A DNA stretch of 64,000 nucleotides from Sipunculus nudus (Eukaryota > Annelida > Sipuncula > Golfingiida > Sipunculidae), in the NCBI GenBank assembly GCA_026874595.1, contig CM049307.1, forward strand, positions 61,222,370-61,286,369, written 5' to 3'. A model generated the notes under the pieces. That model searched no databases. It worked only from the letters and a program-made list of their open reading frames with translations, and was not told the DNA's origin. A program made the position numbers and the translations under genes. Of this stretch, positions 1 through 14,900 are shown one piece after another (the first letter of the stretch is position 1; the number at the start of each line of letters is the position of its first letter).

Positions 1-59
1 TCATTTTGCATTAGCATAAATAAAAACAAACACACTTGGATTTTGTGACACAAATTGTA

Positions 60-1774
60 CAAAATGGCTTTATTTCCATGATTACACAGGTATTTCAGAT
101 TATTTGTATAGTAAAATACTACTAAGTCACATGCTGAAGGGGACAGCCAGAAAACTTGGATACATCCAAGGTTTCACACAAAAGGGGTTTTCCTTAGTAA
201 TCATTTAACAAAAATTTGAAATGACTTGTTACTTATTACATCAACACATGGGGGGGGGGGCTTTAGGCTTGAGTCAGCACAACATAATAAGGTTTAATAC
301 TAAATCTCTTAACTCCTCAGATAAAAGCAAACATTAACTAAAGCATGTCAATTTGACACAGCTTGTTCTAACTCTGGCTCCTTTTCAACAGGATTAAAGA
401 CACCATGAATTAGGTGTGTGTGTATGTGTTTGTAAGTCCTGATCTGGCTTACAAAAGGTCTGAAGCACCTACACATATACTCCTGTAAAATGTTTAATTA
501 ACTAGTATGTCTAGAATAGGTCAGTAACAGAAGTAAGCCACATCAGGACATTCAGGTCTGTGTGGGTATGTGTGTGTGGAATATGTATATGTGGAACATG
601 TTGAGTATATTTAACATAAGTATGCAATACTGTAGCATTCATAACAAATAATTTAGCATATATCTACAAGACACTGAGAGCAGTCACATGGCCTTAAGCA
701 GCTGACTTGTAGAAAACCCATTAAATACAACTGATGGCCACTTTCCTTCCACTTTATATTTCAGTCCTACATATCTTTTTAACGGTCTCTGATAGAGGTC
801 TCTATAACATGTTCAAGTTTCAATTCAGTCAAAGTCTATCTCACCATGCAAGAGCAATGGAAAATACAGGCTGAGGAAAATGACCAAAATGAAGAGTGCA
901 TAACTGACACCGGAGGATAAGGGATTCACTCCTTGGGCAGTGGAAAAACAGCATATTTTCAGCAAATTTTACTCTGTTTGTATATACTGCCTGTTTTTAT
1001 AGGAAGGGGTGCATCTCCCTCTAACAAGGTATGGAAATTTGTTATCTGAAGGTCTTTTCCCTTGTAATTTCACTGCAGTGGTTAAAACTGTAAAATATAT
1101 GGTTGGAAATAAGTAGAACACTATATAAGTATACTAGATCAAATGTTTCTTTTGTATAAATAAGTTTGTGCGATATCAAATGATTGTGAATGCTGATATT
1201 CTGGGACTCCTCTGGGTCTCGTCCCACTGGGTCCGCAGCCTATGTATAATCTACTGGCAGCATTCACCAATATGCAGAGAACAACATACAGTTAAATACA
1301 CAGTATATTCTAGAGAACAACATAAAGTTAAATACCCAGTATGTATCAAATTTTGCCAGATTGGGGGCAAGAATACATGAATCAGTTTCTTATCAAAATC
1401 AAAGGAAACTGAAGATTCTCCAAAAAAAAATAACTAGTGTAATTAACAGGGAAATAAAAAATATTATTAAAAAAAGTTTCAGGACTATATTTTAGCATAC
1501 AGTGGAGACCCCAGTTTTGGAACTTTCATTCTACTTTTAGATGCAATTATTAGCTGCTTTCTTAGAGTAAAGTCACTATTACAACCCTGCTTACACAAAC
1601 ATGCTGAAACTATCCTAGCAAGAGACAATGACCCAGCGAGCAATGTGCCTTTTCAGCAAATGAATTATTAAAAGATATTTTTAACATTTTATGATGGGCA
1701 TGCTGCACAAAAGCAAGAAAAAAAAGAAGTTTCCACATAGCCTTTATGATAAGTTTCAGAAATGTTAAAGTGAT
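60..1774. other. No gene seen (downstream of esterase)
   Basis: AT-rich DNA with a G10 run (251-260) and short TG tracts. It could hold a long 3' untranslated region of the esterase, since minus-strand AATAAA is at 74-69, but nothing proves it. Confidence 0.5.
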
Positions 1775-2056
1775 TAGGCCAAAATAAAAAAGTATGGTTC
1801 TCAGGCACTGCCTGTGTAAATTTTAACCCCCTGCATCAAAAAATTTTTATTTTTATCTTTTAAGAGGATAAAATAATACAATTTTGATAAGATTTCCTTT
1901 ACTATGTAGTGCTTTTACCTGTTTAGCAAAGAAATTCTGTTATTATCATGCTTTTCCCTGATCGTATGACATTTTTAACGAAACATACAAACAAAAAGTT
2001 AAAGGAAGTTCGCCCGCCTGCCTGATTTTTTTAAAACATACCATTTCTTTTCCTTA
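1775..2056 (+). mobile_element. MITE with GGCCAAAA... ends (uninterrupted copy)
   Basis: About 280 bp. It opens TTAGGCCAAAATAAAAAAG then tatggttctcaggcac, and its right end is an imperfect inverted copy (cataccatttcttttccttaa). It matches the split copy at 49919-50069 plus 52557-52670. TA/TTA at both edges suggests a Tc1/mariner- or Harbinger-like target. Confidence 0.7.
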
Positions 2057-2720
2057 ATACTGGTAAGAATCATTTGTAAAATCAAATTGGATGATTGATT
2101 ATTACCTGAAGTCTGCTGTATAGAATTAAACCTAAAATATTGACGGATTATTTTCAGTCTAACTTGTACAGCATGCTTAAAAGTCAAGGTAATGGCCGGA
2201 TTGTTGACACTTATCCTGTTACACAAGGTTACATTTAAATGCTGTTCACTGTTTTGTGCCCATTCTTTCTTTAATCTCTGACAGAATAAGATTATTTTAT
2301 CAGGGTAATATGACTTCTTTGGATGTGCATACATAATTGTTTGTGATGGATTATGTGAATTTTGAACCAATAAAATAAATTTTCAAGGGAAACAACTAGT
2401 CTTAGTGGGTGGGAAGGATATAAATGCTCTTCACAGATTAAAACCGTTTCATATACCATCAAAAATCTGAATAGTGTTCAAAACCTCAAAAAGAAAGAGC
2501 TAGTAGGAAGCCAGATTCCTTTTAGGGAATGGATTCAGACTAGAGATTATAAACGTCTAATCAAATCTACAGGCCTGGCAGAGTTATCTATGTAGCTCTC
2601 ATAGTGCTCTCCTTTTTAACCATAGTTTCAGCTAAATCACAGTGTCTCTCACTGGAATCATATAAATTAAACACTCACAGCTCCTATATAGTTTTTATGC
2701 CAGGCTATTGTAGGTTATGT

Positions 2721-2949
2721 TTACAACAGATATTTTCTGGCTGTTTCAAGGACAATGCCCATCAATGCATCATGGAATTTGCAACGTTGGTCCATGAGAT
2801 CAAAGCACACATTCAGATGGCTGGCTTCAGAAACTAATCGCACTGACACATCGCTACGGAAACGGGATAATGCTTCTCCGTATTTGACTGAGGAAGAGGA
2901 TGGCACTGTCGTGTCACTTGTGCCATGAACCAAAACTGTCGGTGGCAAC
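2721..2949 (-). CDS. Esterase exon 6: catalytic Asp/His and stop
   Basis: The terminal coding exon begins with one base completing Arg402 (acceptor tttatttcag|gttgcc). It reads LPPTVLVHGTSDTTVP with the probable catalytic Asp414, then SEASH with His446, and stops at TAA 2723-2721. The 3' untranslated region is undefined; a minus-strand AATAAA lies at 74-69. Confidence 0.9.
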
Positions 2950-5900
2950 CTGAAATAAAATAAAATGTTAATTTATAATGAATGCTAAACTGGTCTAGAA
3001 GAATGATTATATATAATAAATGTTTTACTTAAGGAGAGGGATGATTATAAATAATAAATGTCATACTTATTGAGAAGAATGATTATGAATAATAAAAATT
3101 ATACTGCATGACTAAGTAAACTGATTATGAATAATAAATGTTCTACTAACTAAGAAGAACAAGAATATGGGTAGTCCACAAGCAACTACATGTATCTGCA
3201 ACAGAGGCAAAGGTAAAATAAGGCATGACATGACTAGAAATTTGTGGCACCAGTGATGCCAATTAAAATCCTCATAAATGTGCAATTTTCACCAAAATCA
3301 GATCTACAGATGGATACACCATGCAAGATTTCAGGCCAAGACACCAATCCACTACTGAGAAAAAGTGCATTAATGTATTCTAAAAAAAAACAGCAGGTGG
3401 CGCCACCTGTCTGGTCTACAACAAAGCTATCCAAGATGGATAAACATGCCAAAATTTCAGGCCAATACATCCATCTACTCCTCAGATATAAGCAACTTTT
3501 ACCCAAAGCAAATAGATGGATGGACACCACCAAAAGACAACTGTAGATGGCGCCATTAGTCTTAAATACAAGATGGAGGTATCCAAGATCTATGGACATG
3601 CACAATTTCAGACCAATACAGCAAATCACTCCTGAGAAAAGGGCATTTCTTGATTCTATGAAAATGGGAAAGTAGGTTGTTCCACCTGTCAGATCTATGA
3701 GAAAACTCACCAAGATGTCTGTACATGTCAAAGTTCAGACCAATAGATTGATGCACTCCTGAGATATGAGCAATTTTCACCTAAAGCAAACGTACAGATG
3801 GACACCACACAAAAGATTGCAGATGGCACAACCAGTCTTGAATACAAGATGGAGGCATCCAAGATCTATGGACAAGCTCAATTTAAGGCCTATACAGCAA
3901 ATCACTCCTGAGAAAAGGAGATTAATTTATACTATGAACAAGGCCTACAGGCCTAATGCAAACCTGTGCAAAGACTAGGAGTATGAATGGAGGTTTATTT
4001 TTTAAAATTTAATATTGATCCTCTTAAGTCCTGCATATCTACCTTAGTCATTATGATTTCAGCAAATTGGACGTTTCCGACCTGCAAATTTCAGACTAGG
4101 ACATTTTAAAACCAGAATATGGGTAGTTGACAAGTGACTATGTGTATCCGCATAAATCAGAGTGGGACGGGTAAGTAAGGCATGGATTAAGTGGCAAGGG
4201 GAATAGAGTGAGGTGTGTTGCATATTAGCATGGATGTCTGCAGCTTAAACAGGAATGTAGGTGGTGCCACCTGTCATAAAATTGAGAAAATTGTCCAGGA
4301 TGTGTAAACCTGCAAAAATTTCAGGTGGATAAGTCAAACCACTGCTGAGATATGAGTGATTTTATCCCAAGGCAGATGAACAGATGGATGCTGTACATAA
4401 GTGGTTGCAGGTGGCACCACCAGTTTTGCCTATGATGAAGAGCTATGTGAGATCTATACACAAGCAAAATTTTGGCCCAATCGGTCAAACTGTTCCAGAG
4501 ATATGAGCTTGGATGTCTGCAGAGTAAACTTGAATGTAGGTGGCGCCACCTGTCATAAAATCGAGAAAGCTTTTCAGGATGTATAAACCTGCAAAATTTC
4601 AGGTGGATAAGTCAAACCACTTCTGAGATATGACTGATTTTATCCCAAGGCAGATGAACAGATGGAAGGTGTGCATAAGTGGTTGCAGGTGGTGCCACCA
4701 GTTTTGCCTATGATGAAGAGCTATGTGAGATCTATACACAAGCAAAATTTTGGCCCAATCGGTCAAACGGTAACCCGAGATATGAGCTTGGATGTCTGCA
4801 GAGTAAACGTGAATGTAGGTGGCTCCACCTGTCATAAAATTGCGAAAGCTTTTCAGGATGTATAAACCTGCAAAATTTCAGGTGGATAAGTCAAACCACT
4901 TCTGAGATATGACTGATTTTATCCCAAGGCAGATGAACAGATGGAAGGTGTGCATAAGTGGTTGCAGGTGGTGCCACCAGTTTTGCCTATGATGAAGAGC
5001 TATGTGAGATCTATACACAAGCAAAATTTTGGCCCATCGGTCAAACGGTAACCCGAGATATGAGCTTGGATGTCTGCAGAGTAAACGTGAATGTAGGTGG
5101 CTCCACCTGTCATAAAATTGCAAAAGCTGTCCAGGATGTATAACCTGCAAAATTTCAGGTGGAAAAGTCAAACCACTGCTGAGATATGAGTGATATTATC
5201 CCAAGGCAGATGAACAGATGGAGGCTGTGCAAAAATGGTTGCAGGTGGCGCCACCATTTTTAGTGTATGTTATAAAGCTATCAAAGGACTACATTTGTGC
5301 AAAATTTTTAGCCTGATCGGTCAAACGGTTCCAAAGAAGTGTGGGTTTATGTGTGGTAACACACGCACAAATGGACGCTGGGCAGAGAGGAAAGGTCAGA
5401 GGTCAACCAAAAATGAGGGCGCAGCAGTTCACATGTGACCGATCATAATTCCAAATTTAAAAAATTCTGCCCAGTGGTTATGGAGGAGTTCTCTGGAAAC
5501 CTATGCGGCGATGGCGGCAGCGTCGGCATCCGACTGAAAACATAGTATCAGCAAAACTCTGTTTTGGCGGATACAATGATTGTAGCTGGAACCACCAGTC
5601 TTATATACAACAAAGAGATATATAAATATGCCCAATGTCAGACTGATATGTCAAACCCCTCCTGTGAAATAAGCAGGGCCATACACTGTGCAAAAATTAC
5701 TGTAGGTGGCGCCACCAGTCTTGTACACTATAAAGCTACCTGATATGTATAAACATGCCCAATTTTAGGCTGATGTATCAAATTCCTCTGTAGAAATAAG
5801 CAGGCGCATACACTGCAAAAGTCAATGTAGTTGGCACCACCTGTCTTGTAAAAGAGAATACCATCAAAGACGCATAGACAGGTCAAAATATCAGTCCAAT

Positions 5901-8900
5901 ACATCAAACTTCCCCAGAGTTTGACGCACTGGGCTGACAAGGCTTAGGTGAGTAAGGCAGTTGCCCCTGAGTGACCTGTGACAAATTTCTGCCTAAAGCT
6001 ACTGCACTGAGTGAACTCTTGACCTGCACCTGGCTAGACTTAGTGAACTTTTTACCTGTACCTTGCTGCACTGAGTGAACTCTTGACCTGTTGCATAGTC
6101 TGACACAGTTGGCAGTCTGCCAAAGCTATAAATAGATTCAAGCTGAACTTTGGTGCCAAATATGATGCAATGAGCAGTCTGCTAAAGCTATAAATAGAAT
6201 GCAGCTACTGCACTGAGTGAACTCTTGACCTATACCTGGCTGCACTTCTTCCAATCCTGGCACTGTGCCAAAACTATTTATAGAGCTGACATCATCTTGG
6301 CTAATGGCCAACATCAAGGCACTGGCAATCTGCTAATGGTTAACCAAGTGCTGCCATCTGAACACAAAAGTGGTCCCTACTTGAAATAACTTTGAAATTT
6401 ATTTTCCCCAATACAAATTGCTTTGCAGCTGACTATTTATAAAAAAGAAATCAGGAATATATGCAAAAATTATTACAGATGCATACTGAATGCAAAATTA
6501 AAATACAGATATATCTCAATGATGGCAAATTCTTGAATTAAGTTGAGTAGGGATACCAATAATTTATAATCCACGTACAGTTGTCTTTATATAGCCACAG
6601 AGAGCTGATTATCCATGATTGTAACACTGCCTGGTATGATGAATAACTTAAATCATATATCTAATTTTTTTAAAAGCTTTTAAAAAAACTTTCTTGTCAA
6701 TATTAACCAAAGATAACCTGAAATGTCTATTGGCATGATGTAATAGATGCTGATAAACTGGTGCCAGGCTAGATGTAACAGCATAGCACAGCTAACATAT
6801 ATGGTAAAATGACTCAATTCAATCTCCATAATTCAGCCAAAATCATTCATATGAAACCATTAATGACAATTATTATAAGAATTATTGTAGGGCATTATTC
6901 TTGTAAAATATTTAACAAACTGGCTTCAGTGGCATCAGTCAAAAAACGTTTCGCAGGTTTATAACTCATATAGGAAGATACAGCTTCTGTACAACTTCTG
7001 GCCAAGTTCAGCTTCCCGTAACTCAGCCAAAAAGCACTGAACCAAAAGCATTTGAACCAACTTCAACTATCAACGTCTGAGGATAATTAATGTGTGAAAT
7101 TTAAGAATTTGGCCCAGTAGTTTTTGAAAAGAAGATCTTTGTAGCCACTGAGCTAAAATGGGCTGTTATGGCATATGACTAAATTCAGCTTCCCATAACA
7201 TAGCCAAAAGTCACTGAACTGAGACCATTCGAACAAACTTCAGAAAGCACTATACCCTATGATCATTTCTGTTCGATATTAAACAATTTGGCCAATTCGT
7301 TTCAGAGAAGAAGTTATTTGTAGCTGTCAGTATGATACAGGCACTGATGACCCCTGAAAAAAAGGCCGATGCAGGCGGCGCCACCAATACCTCAATTTTA
7401 GATATGACTCATGTGACCAACATTGGCATAAAATTTAGTGATGATAGCTCAAGCCATTTCTGAGATTGTAATTTTAGTATGCTTTTTTGGACATATGACT
7501 AAGTTCAACTTCCTGTAACTCGGCCAAAAATCACCGAACTTAAACCATTCGAACAAACTTGAGAGAGATTGTTCCAGGAATCATTTCTGTAAAATATTGG
7601 ACAATTTGGATGAACAGATTCAGAGAAGAAGATTTTTTAAGCTTTTTTAGCTTTTTCCCTATAAAATCTAAGAAAATGCAGTTAGCCAAAAAATAAGCAA
7701 AATCCGATAGAGTTTTTTAGATGACTAATTTTATGCATAAAATTTCGTGATGCTAATTCTTGCCGTTTTCAAGATAGTATGGGTTAATGTACAGACGATG
7801 GACGACGGACGATGCCACACCATCGCATAAGCTCACAGGTTCGCTAAAAAATTAGATAATTTCTTCTTATATTTGAATATATTCCAAAGTTTTTCCTCAT
7901 TTAATAAAATGACAAAAATTACACTGAACAGAATAAATAAGTTTTCCTAAAGTGATGCTAACCAAGCATGCAAGATCTACAGATTATCTTGAGTGCAATA
8001 ATAAATCTGATTGTTAATCTGCTGAGGGAAAGTACATCAACTATTACTAAGGACTGCATTTCTGATTGGTCTGAAATTCCTAGAGCACATATCATCTCAT
8101 GGGTCTCAATCTTCAGTCGAATTTTCATGGAAACTGTTACAATGGTTCTTGAGATAAAGCATGAAAGAATGCAACAGGCTGAAGGACAGAAAACCCTTAT
8201 AACTACGGAGCATCCCCCTAGGTAGGGCCCTAAAAATCCTGTAGTTGGTTAAGGGGCATCCAGTATTGAATGGACCATGTCTGACCAAGTCAAATATATT
8301 GGTCAGATTGATTAATACAAGAGAAAAAGGGTTATTCTTCTCCTGCAGTTGGCAGGCTTACTGCCAGCAGATTTAGCATGGAATCCACCCCTGAGTCTGA
8401 GCACAAATACCCAATGATGTATTCAAGTTTTAACAGGACAGCGAAAAGACTGGCAATGAAGGACAGAAGACATACATTGACTTTTTATAATTTCTTTCTA
8501 TAATTTTATATGGACAGTAGTGCCTCCATTTTTTTAATGCTAAACAAGCGAATCTCTACCTGCATGTACATCTGTAAAATTCCATTTCAGTATTGGGACT
8601 AAATGACAGGGGGAGCACATGCTCCTTGTAATTATCTCATTGTTGGATGCTGCTTGTGAAATAATCCCCATTACTGGGTCATAACACCAAGGAACTCCCA
8701 TAATTTGCACTTATTTATGAGTGATACATAGCTGTGGGGCACAGCCTCCCAATACATTTTTCAGATAAACCACCTTGGTAGAGCTGACTGTAATGAATCT
8801 CAACGCTCATTGGCTGAGACTGGAATTTATGGTCTCTAACTTTGAGTCATGCACCTTATACCTATACCACAGTACTTTTGAAGTACTATCTCCTGTTTTT

Positions 8901-11900
8901 AACCTCCTTGATCCCAGCAATTTGTTGTCAATGACCTCTTCCCCCAGAGGCTTATTTCAATGGTGTTAACTAACTCTGTAGGATCAAAGACCTTGCTGTC
9001 ATCATACATCAATTAATTATTTCTTGATGTATATTTTCATGGGCTTAAACTGATAACAATATGTACTGGTTAAAGTCATTATATTAGTGCTACACAGCAC
9101 TGCTTACCTAACAGTGTCTGGTATATTGTTGGCTATGACTGTTGGAGAGAACCTATCAAAGTGCTCAGGACCATACATCGCTCGGCACATCTTAGAGATG
9201 TCTTCCACACCTCTCCATGACTCGTGCTTGTAGTGGTCCCCTATGTGAAACACACCAGCAAACCCTGAAACAATACATGAATATATATATAATTTTTTTT
9301 TCATATGCTAGGGATATATTAATTAACAATTACAAATGAAGGTAAATGAATTCAGAGCAAAATATGAACATTAACACAGCAGAAAAATTAGATTTACTAA
9401 CTCATTTGGGGGGCTCTAGGAGAGGACTAGGTAGTGTCACTTTTCACCTAACTTGCCAATAACTTTTACAGCATTTTATATATTATATGAATCATTTTAT
9501 CATTTAAAACCCCATTAAAATGCTTGGCATCAAATTTTAAAGTAACAGGAGGTGCATATCCCTTACAGTCTTGGATTTTCACTACACGTTAGGGCAAGCT
9601 CTATAATATGCAATCTTAACTGAAGCGAAACATTTGTAATTAACAAGAGATCTTGTACGAGCAAATGAACAACTGCATATTACCACATCCTAGGATTAAT
9701 GTGATCATTATTATGATTTAATTCTAGATACAAGGGACCCATGGGTCATGGCACTCAGCTGAATTTTAATTTTATAGAAAATGCAAAATATAGCTGAATA
9801 TTTTTTAATTCTAGCAAATGCAAAATTTTCTTATTTCTATTGAGCTTTTATATAAATTAGCACTTGAAAAGCTAAGAGGAAATGGCCATGATTTATGGTG
9901 ATAATCAAACACTAAATTTATGTTTGCCAAACTAATACTGTGTACTTTAATGGACTATATCAAAGATGCAGGAAAAATTATCATGTTAAGTAAGTAAATA
10001 TCTATCCTGATTTTTACAAAGTGCATTATGTTCGGGACCATAATTCGAAGAATTACACAATACTACCCAATTTCTGGCTTGTACATGGGAAACATAAAAA
10101 GGAATATTAATGCCAAAGAGGAACAAAACAGCTCTTGCGGTTTTGATATTAGGGAGTCTTAAGGTGTGACAATACTTTTAATCGAAATTTAAGGTTTTTC
10201 CTCAATTTCCTCAGGAAACAAAATCACAGTGACCCAGTTTTGGGTTTGGTAGGAGAACTTAGTGACATCTAATTGTATGTTGAATAACAGATTCATAGGT
10301 CCAATGCTTTCAAAACTTGCCCTGTTAAAGAATGGACCACCGGATGGCTGACGGACAAAGGACCATAGCTATAGCTCAGTTAGCTAAAAATACATGCAGA
10401 AATGAGTTGACAGGATCAAACATTACAGGATAAAAGAATACAGAGGGTGCTTTACCAATCACAGCTTTAATTGACCCCAGCAGTTCTCTCAGTTCTTGTA
10501 GGTGTGGGGCCAACTGACTCTCTTTATCCTGATCAGTAGGTAGGTCTGTCACTGGCTTTAACTCTACTGGTTCTTCTTCATGACTTTGACCTTCAGTTCT
10601 ATGACCTTGACCCACTTCCTTAGTGTCTCTGACACCACTCTCAGTCTCTTTGTCATCTTGTGATTCGACCATCTGATAAGATGATTCGTTTTCATCACCT
10701 GTCGGTGGCGATTCTGACTCTGTCACATCAGCATCTTTATCATCCTGTTTTACTACACAATATGACCCTTCCATCTCTCCATTTTCAGCATTGTTGCCAT
10801 TGAAGTGCTTATCCTCAAACCTGATGGATTCTGCCAGATCGTACTTTTCTGTACCGTAATCTGGGTCTTGCTGCAGTCTCTTGACTACAAGTTCAAGTGT
10901 TGCCTTGGCGCACAGGTGTCCACCAGCCGAATGGCCCACTAGCAAAACTTTTGACTAAAAATGAAAATTTACATTAAACAGTACCAGCAAAATTTGTTTT
11001 ATACACTCAACAAGGAAGTTTATATCATATTTTTATTCATGTCTGACTGTCTCTCCTTCTGTCTGTATGTTTGCTTGTTTGACTCCAAAGTGACTTTGAT
11101 TTATCTAGTTTGTCTGATTAAAGATTACAATGTTGAGTTAGTGCTTCATAGTTTGCAAAGATTATCAATGCACATATCTAGTGTTCTATTCATAGAAGTT
11201 GTCTGTTTTCACTCTTACATTAGACAAAGTATTGAGAAAAGTAAACTTAATAACCACAAAATAAGATCTCTCACAGACTTTTTTTCAGAAAAATTATCTC
11301 CTTATATATGATAACATGCCTTTCACCTCTGCAATACCAGGAAAATGTAAAAAACAGATGCCCTGAAATTTTTTATAGAATCACTATAACATAAAGCAGT
11401 TAGTACCTTATCGCCCCCATAGAGGGCAGCATTTTTCTGTAGCCATGACAAACAGTCAACAATATCTTGGATCATATCATCTACATAGCCCTGTAAAAAT
11501 AAATAAATAAAAATGAAAAATATCATACTCCAAGATTAACTTATTGCATAATAAAATTTCAAGGACATTAAATAAACAAGAAACCAAATACATTAACCAA
11601 ACATAAACACATGAAATTCACTTTGATTATTACATATCCTGCACTTCGGAAATAGACCAACCTCAATTCAATCAGAATGTTTGATTTTCACAATTATGCA
11701 GGAAAGGCTGCTTTTTCTGTTTAAGGGGGACAAGCAGTTTATATAATTCAAACAAAAATTGTTGATCTAATTAATATTCTAAATTTTTGCATATACAGAT
11801 AATTTTAAGGACAATAAATATAACAAGTAGGAGTTAACAGTAACCAAAAACTTCAAGATTTTATGTACCACGTAAATACATTCAGTTTACTGTGATCCTT

Positions 11901-14900
11901 TCATATCCTGCAGTCACCAATTAAATTACCATCAATTCAAACTGAATGTTTTGCTTTTCACAATTATGCATTACAAGTTGCTTTATAGGGGACAAGCAGT
12001 TCATACAACACACACAATATTATATGTGATACATAATATATATAATTAATATTATGCTTGTAGACTGATTAAATTACCATTATAAAGAACCTTTAAGCAG
12101 AGGGTCATACCTCAACATTTACTTCAGGTGCTATTTAGAGATATTAACCATCTTAGGACATATTTATATCTAAGTGTCAAGAGCTCCAGACCCAAACACA
12201 TTGCCCCAGAGCTGAAGGTCCAGACTATTTCCGGTTCAAACTTATGCAATTCAGTGAAGAGCTATAAATACATGCATACATTGGTAATAAGAGTAATACT
12301 CTCAAATTCTGGATAAACTTTAAAGTTATAGACCTACATGAAAAGAGAAAATTATTATAAAAGCCCATTTATAACATGTTGAGAAATTAATGAAAATTTA
12401 TTAATATTATAATGGCATTATAATATTACACAATTTTCATTAATTTCTTAACATGTTAAATAACTAGGGAGTCGACTTAAGAATATTTTCATTAAAAAGC
12501 ATATGAGAACTTCATCTGAAACCTATAAAAAATGAACATATATGTATATAGGTCTTTTGTTTAGACATTAATTTGTGAGTACATATATTTTAAACTTGCT
12601 TAGGTCCTGGTCAATATAAAATCATGCAGTTCTCTTCTGTCACATTTTATGAAAATTCTTTGGTAATTTTGCGGATCTCTGGTTCTATGCATATTCTCCC
12701 AGAAAGTCCTACATATAGTGTTACAAATAACAAGTGACCCATGGGTCATGACGCTCAGCTGACTGGGAAGAGATTCGCAAAAGGAAATTTTATCATCAGA
12801 ATGGTAGTATATACCCATTCAACTGAAGCATCAAACAGATTAACCAACAGGCCAAGATTTAGTCTGTATTTATATATCTCAAAATAGAGAAAAATGTGTT
12901 AAATTTTAAAAATAGAATACAGGTAACCGACAAGTGACTACATGTATCTGCCAAAATCGGATAGTGAGGCATGGATTGAGTGGCAAGGGGAAATAGAGTG
13001 AGGTATGTTGCATATTAGCATGGATGTCTTCAGCCTAAATGTGTATGTAGGTTGTGCCACCTACCACAAATCCAGAAAGCTGTCCAAGTTGTATACACCT
13101 GCAAAATTTTAGGCAGAAAAGTCAAACCACTACATGTATATGAGCGATTTTTGCCCATGGCAGACAAACAGACAAACACTGTGCAAAAATCTTTGCAGGT
13201 AACCCCTCCAGTTTTGTGTATGATAAAGACCTATGTGAGATCTAAACACATGCACAATTTTTTTGACAGCGTTCGTTTCCAGAGAGCTCCTCGGAGACTA
13301 ATGGACCGATTTTTCCCAAACTTACACCTATTATCGGGTCACATGTGAACTGGTGCCTAACCAATTTGCATTGACCTCTGTTGACAGATAACCACATCTT
13401 TAAAGGTCTCAAAAAAAAAAAAATTCGTAAAAATTTGAAAAAAAAATAGAGGTGGCACACCCAGTCTGCAGAAACTGATGGAACAGCTCATGATCAATAT
13501 GTATGCCGAAAATCATGACAATCAGTGTTGTAGTTATTGAAATACTGCAGTTTTTGTATAAAATTTTCCATTATTCTGGGGGGGGGGGGGGGGGATTTTG
13601 GACCCATACAGCTTAAAGAATATGGGTAACAGAGACCTAATTTCAAGTTTCCATGGAGACTTTTCATGGGTCTCCCTGTGAGTCAAGAATGAAGATTCTT
13701 GGTCCAGTTTTTATGATTTGTGCCCTGTTAACAGATGGTCATATCTTTAAAGGTCTCAAAAATACAGAAAAATTTCGTAAAAAAAAACGAACAACTAGAA
13801 TACGGGTAGTCGACAAGCGACTACTTGTATCCGCCTAAATCAGAGTGGAACGGGTGAAGTGTTGCATATTAGCATGGATGTCTGCAGCCAAATTGTGTAT
13901 GTAGGTTGCGCTACCTACGAAAAAATCCAGAAAGCTCTATACACATGCAAAACTTTGGCCCAATCGGTCAAACTGTTCCAAAGATATGAGCTTGGATATC
14001 TGCTGCATAAACTAGAATGCAGGTGGCGCCACCTGTCAAAAAATCACGAGAGCTGTCGGGGATGTATAAACTTGCAAAATTTTAGGCAGATATGTCAAAC
14101 CACTGCCGAGATATGAGTGATTTTATCCCATGGCAGACAAACAGATGGGAGCTGTGCAAACATGGCTGCAGGTGGCGCCACCAGTTTTGCATATGATAAA
14201 GAGCTATGTGAGATTTATACACATGCAAAATTTTGGCCCAATCGGTCAAACGGTTCCCTAGATATGAGCTTGGATGTCTGCAGCGTAAACTTGATTGTAG
14301 GTGGTGCCACCTGTCATAAAATCAGAAAAGCTATCCAGGATGATTAAGCATGCCGAATTTCAGGTGAATTAGTCAAACCACTGCAGAGATATGAGTGATT
14401 TTAACCCAAGGCAGACGAACAGATGGACACTGTGCAAACATGGTTGCAGGTGGTGCCACCATTTTCGGTGTATGTTATAAAGCTCTCCAAGGGCTACATT
14501 TGTGCAAAAAAATTTTCCTGATCGGTCAAACGGTTCCTGAGATATGAGCTTGGATGTCTGCAGCGTAAACGTGAAAGTAGGTGGCGCCACCTGTCATAAA
14601 AATCAGAAAAGCTATCCAGGATGTATACGCATGCCAAATTTCAGGTGAATTAGTCAAGTCACTGCAGAGATATGAGTGATTTTAACCCAAGGCAGACAAA
14701 CAGATGGACACTGTGCAAACATGGTTGCAGGTAGCGCCACCATTTTTGGTGTATGTTATAAAGCTCTCCAAGGGCTACATTTGTGCAAAAGAATTTTCCT
14801 GATCGGTCAAACGGTTCCCGAGATATGAGCTTGGATGTCTGCAGCGTAAACGTGAATGTAGGTGGTGCCACCTGTCATAAAATCAGAAAAGCTATCCAGG

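Noticed and set aside
1999-2370. 123-codon minus-strand open frame
   Set aside because: Begins in single-copy AT-rich DNA and ends inside the MITE at 1775-2056; no domain or splice support.
3234-3731. 165-codon minus-strand open frame
   Set aside because: Lies wholly in the outer repeat array; the sequence repeats internally as DNA, and no protein family is recognised.
4401-5143. Repeated 61-67-codon open frames with VAGGATSFAYDEELCEIYTQ-like sequence
   Set aside because: They are translations of the 280-bp tandem unit, recur in both strands and in the second array, and have no gene context.
10376-10455. Extension of esterase exon 4 to a stop at 10376
   Set aside because: The GTAAAG donor at 10455 gives exact phase with exon 5 and restores the conserved protein; the extension runs into intron and the right end of the 9731 element.
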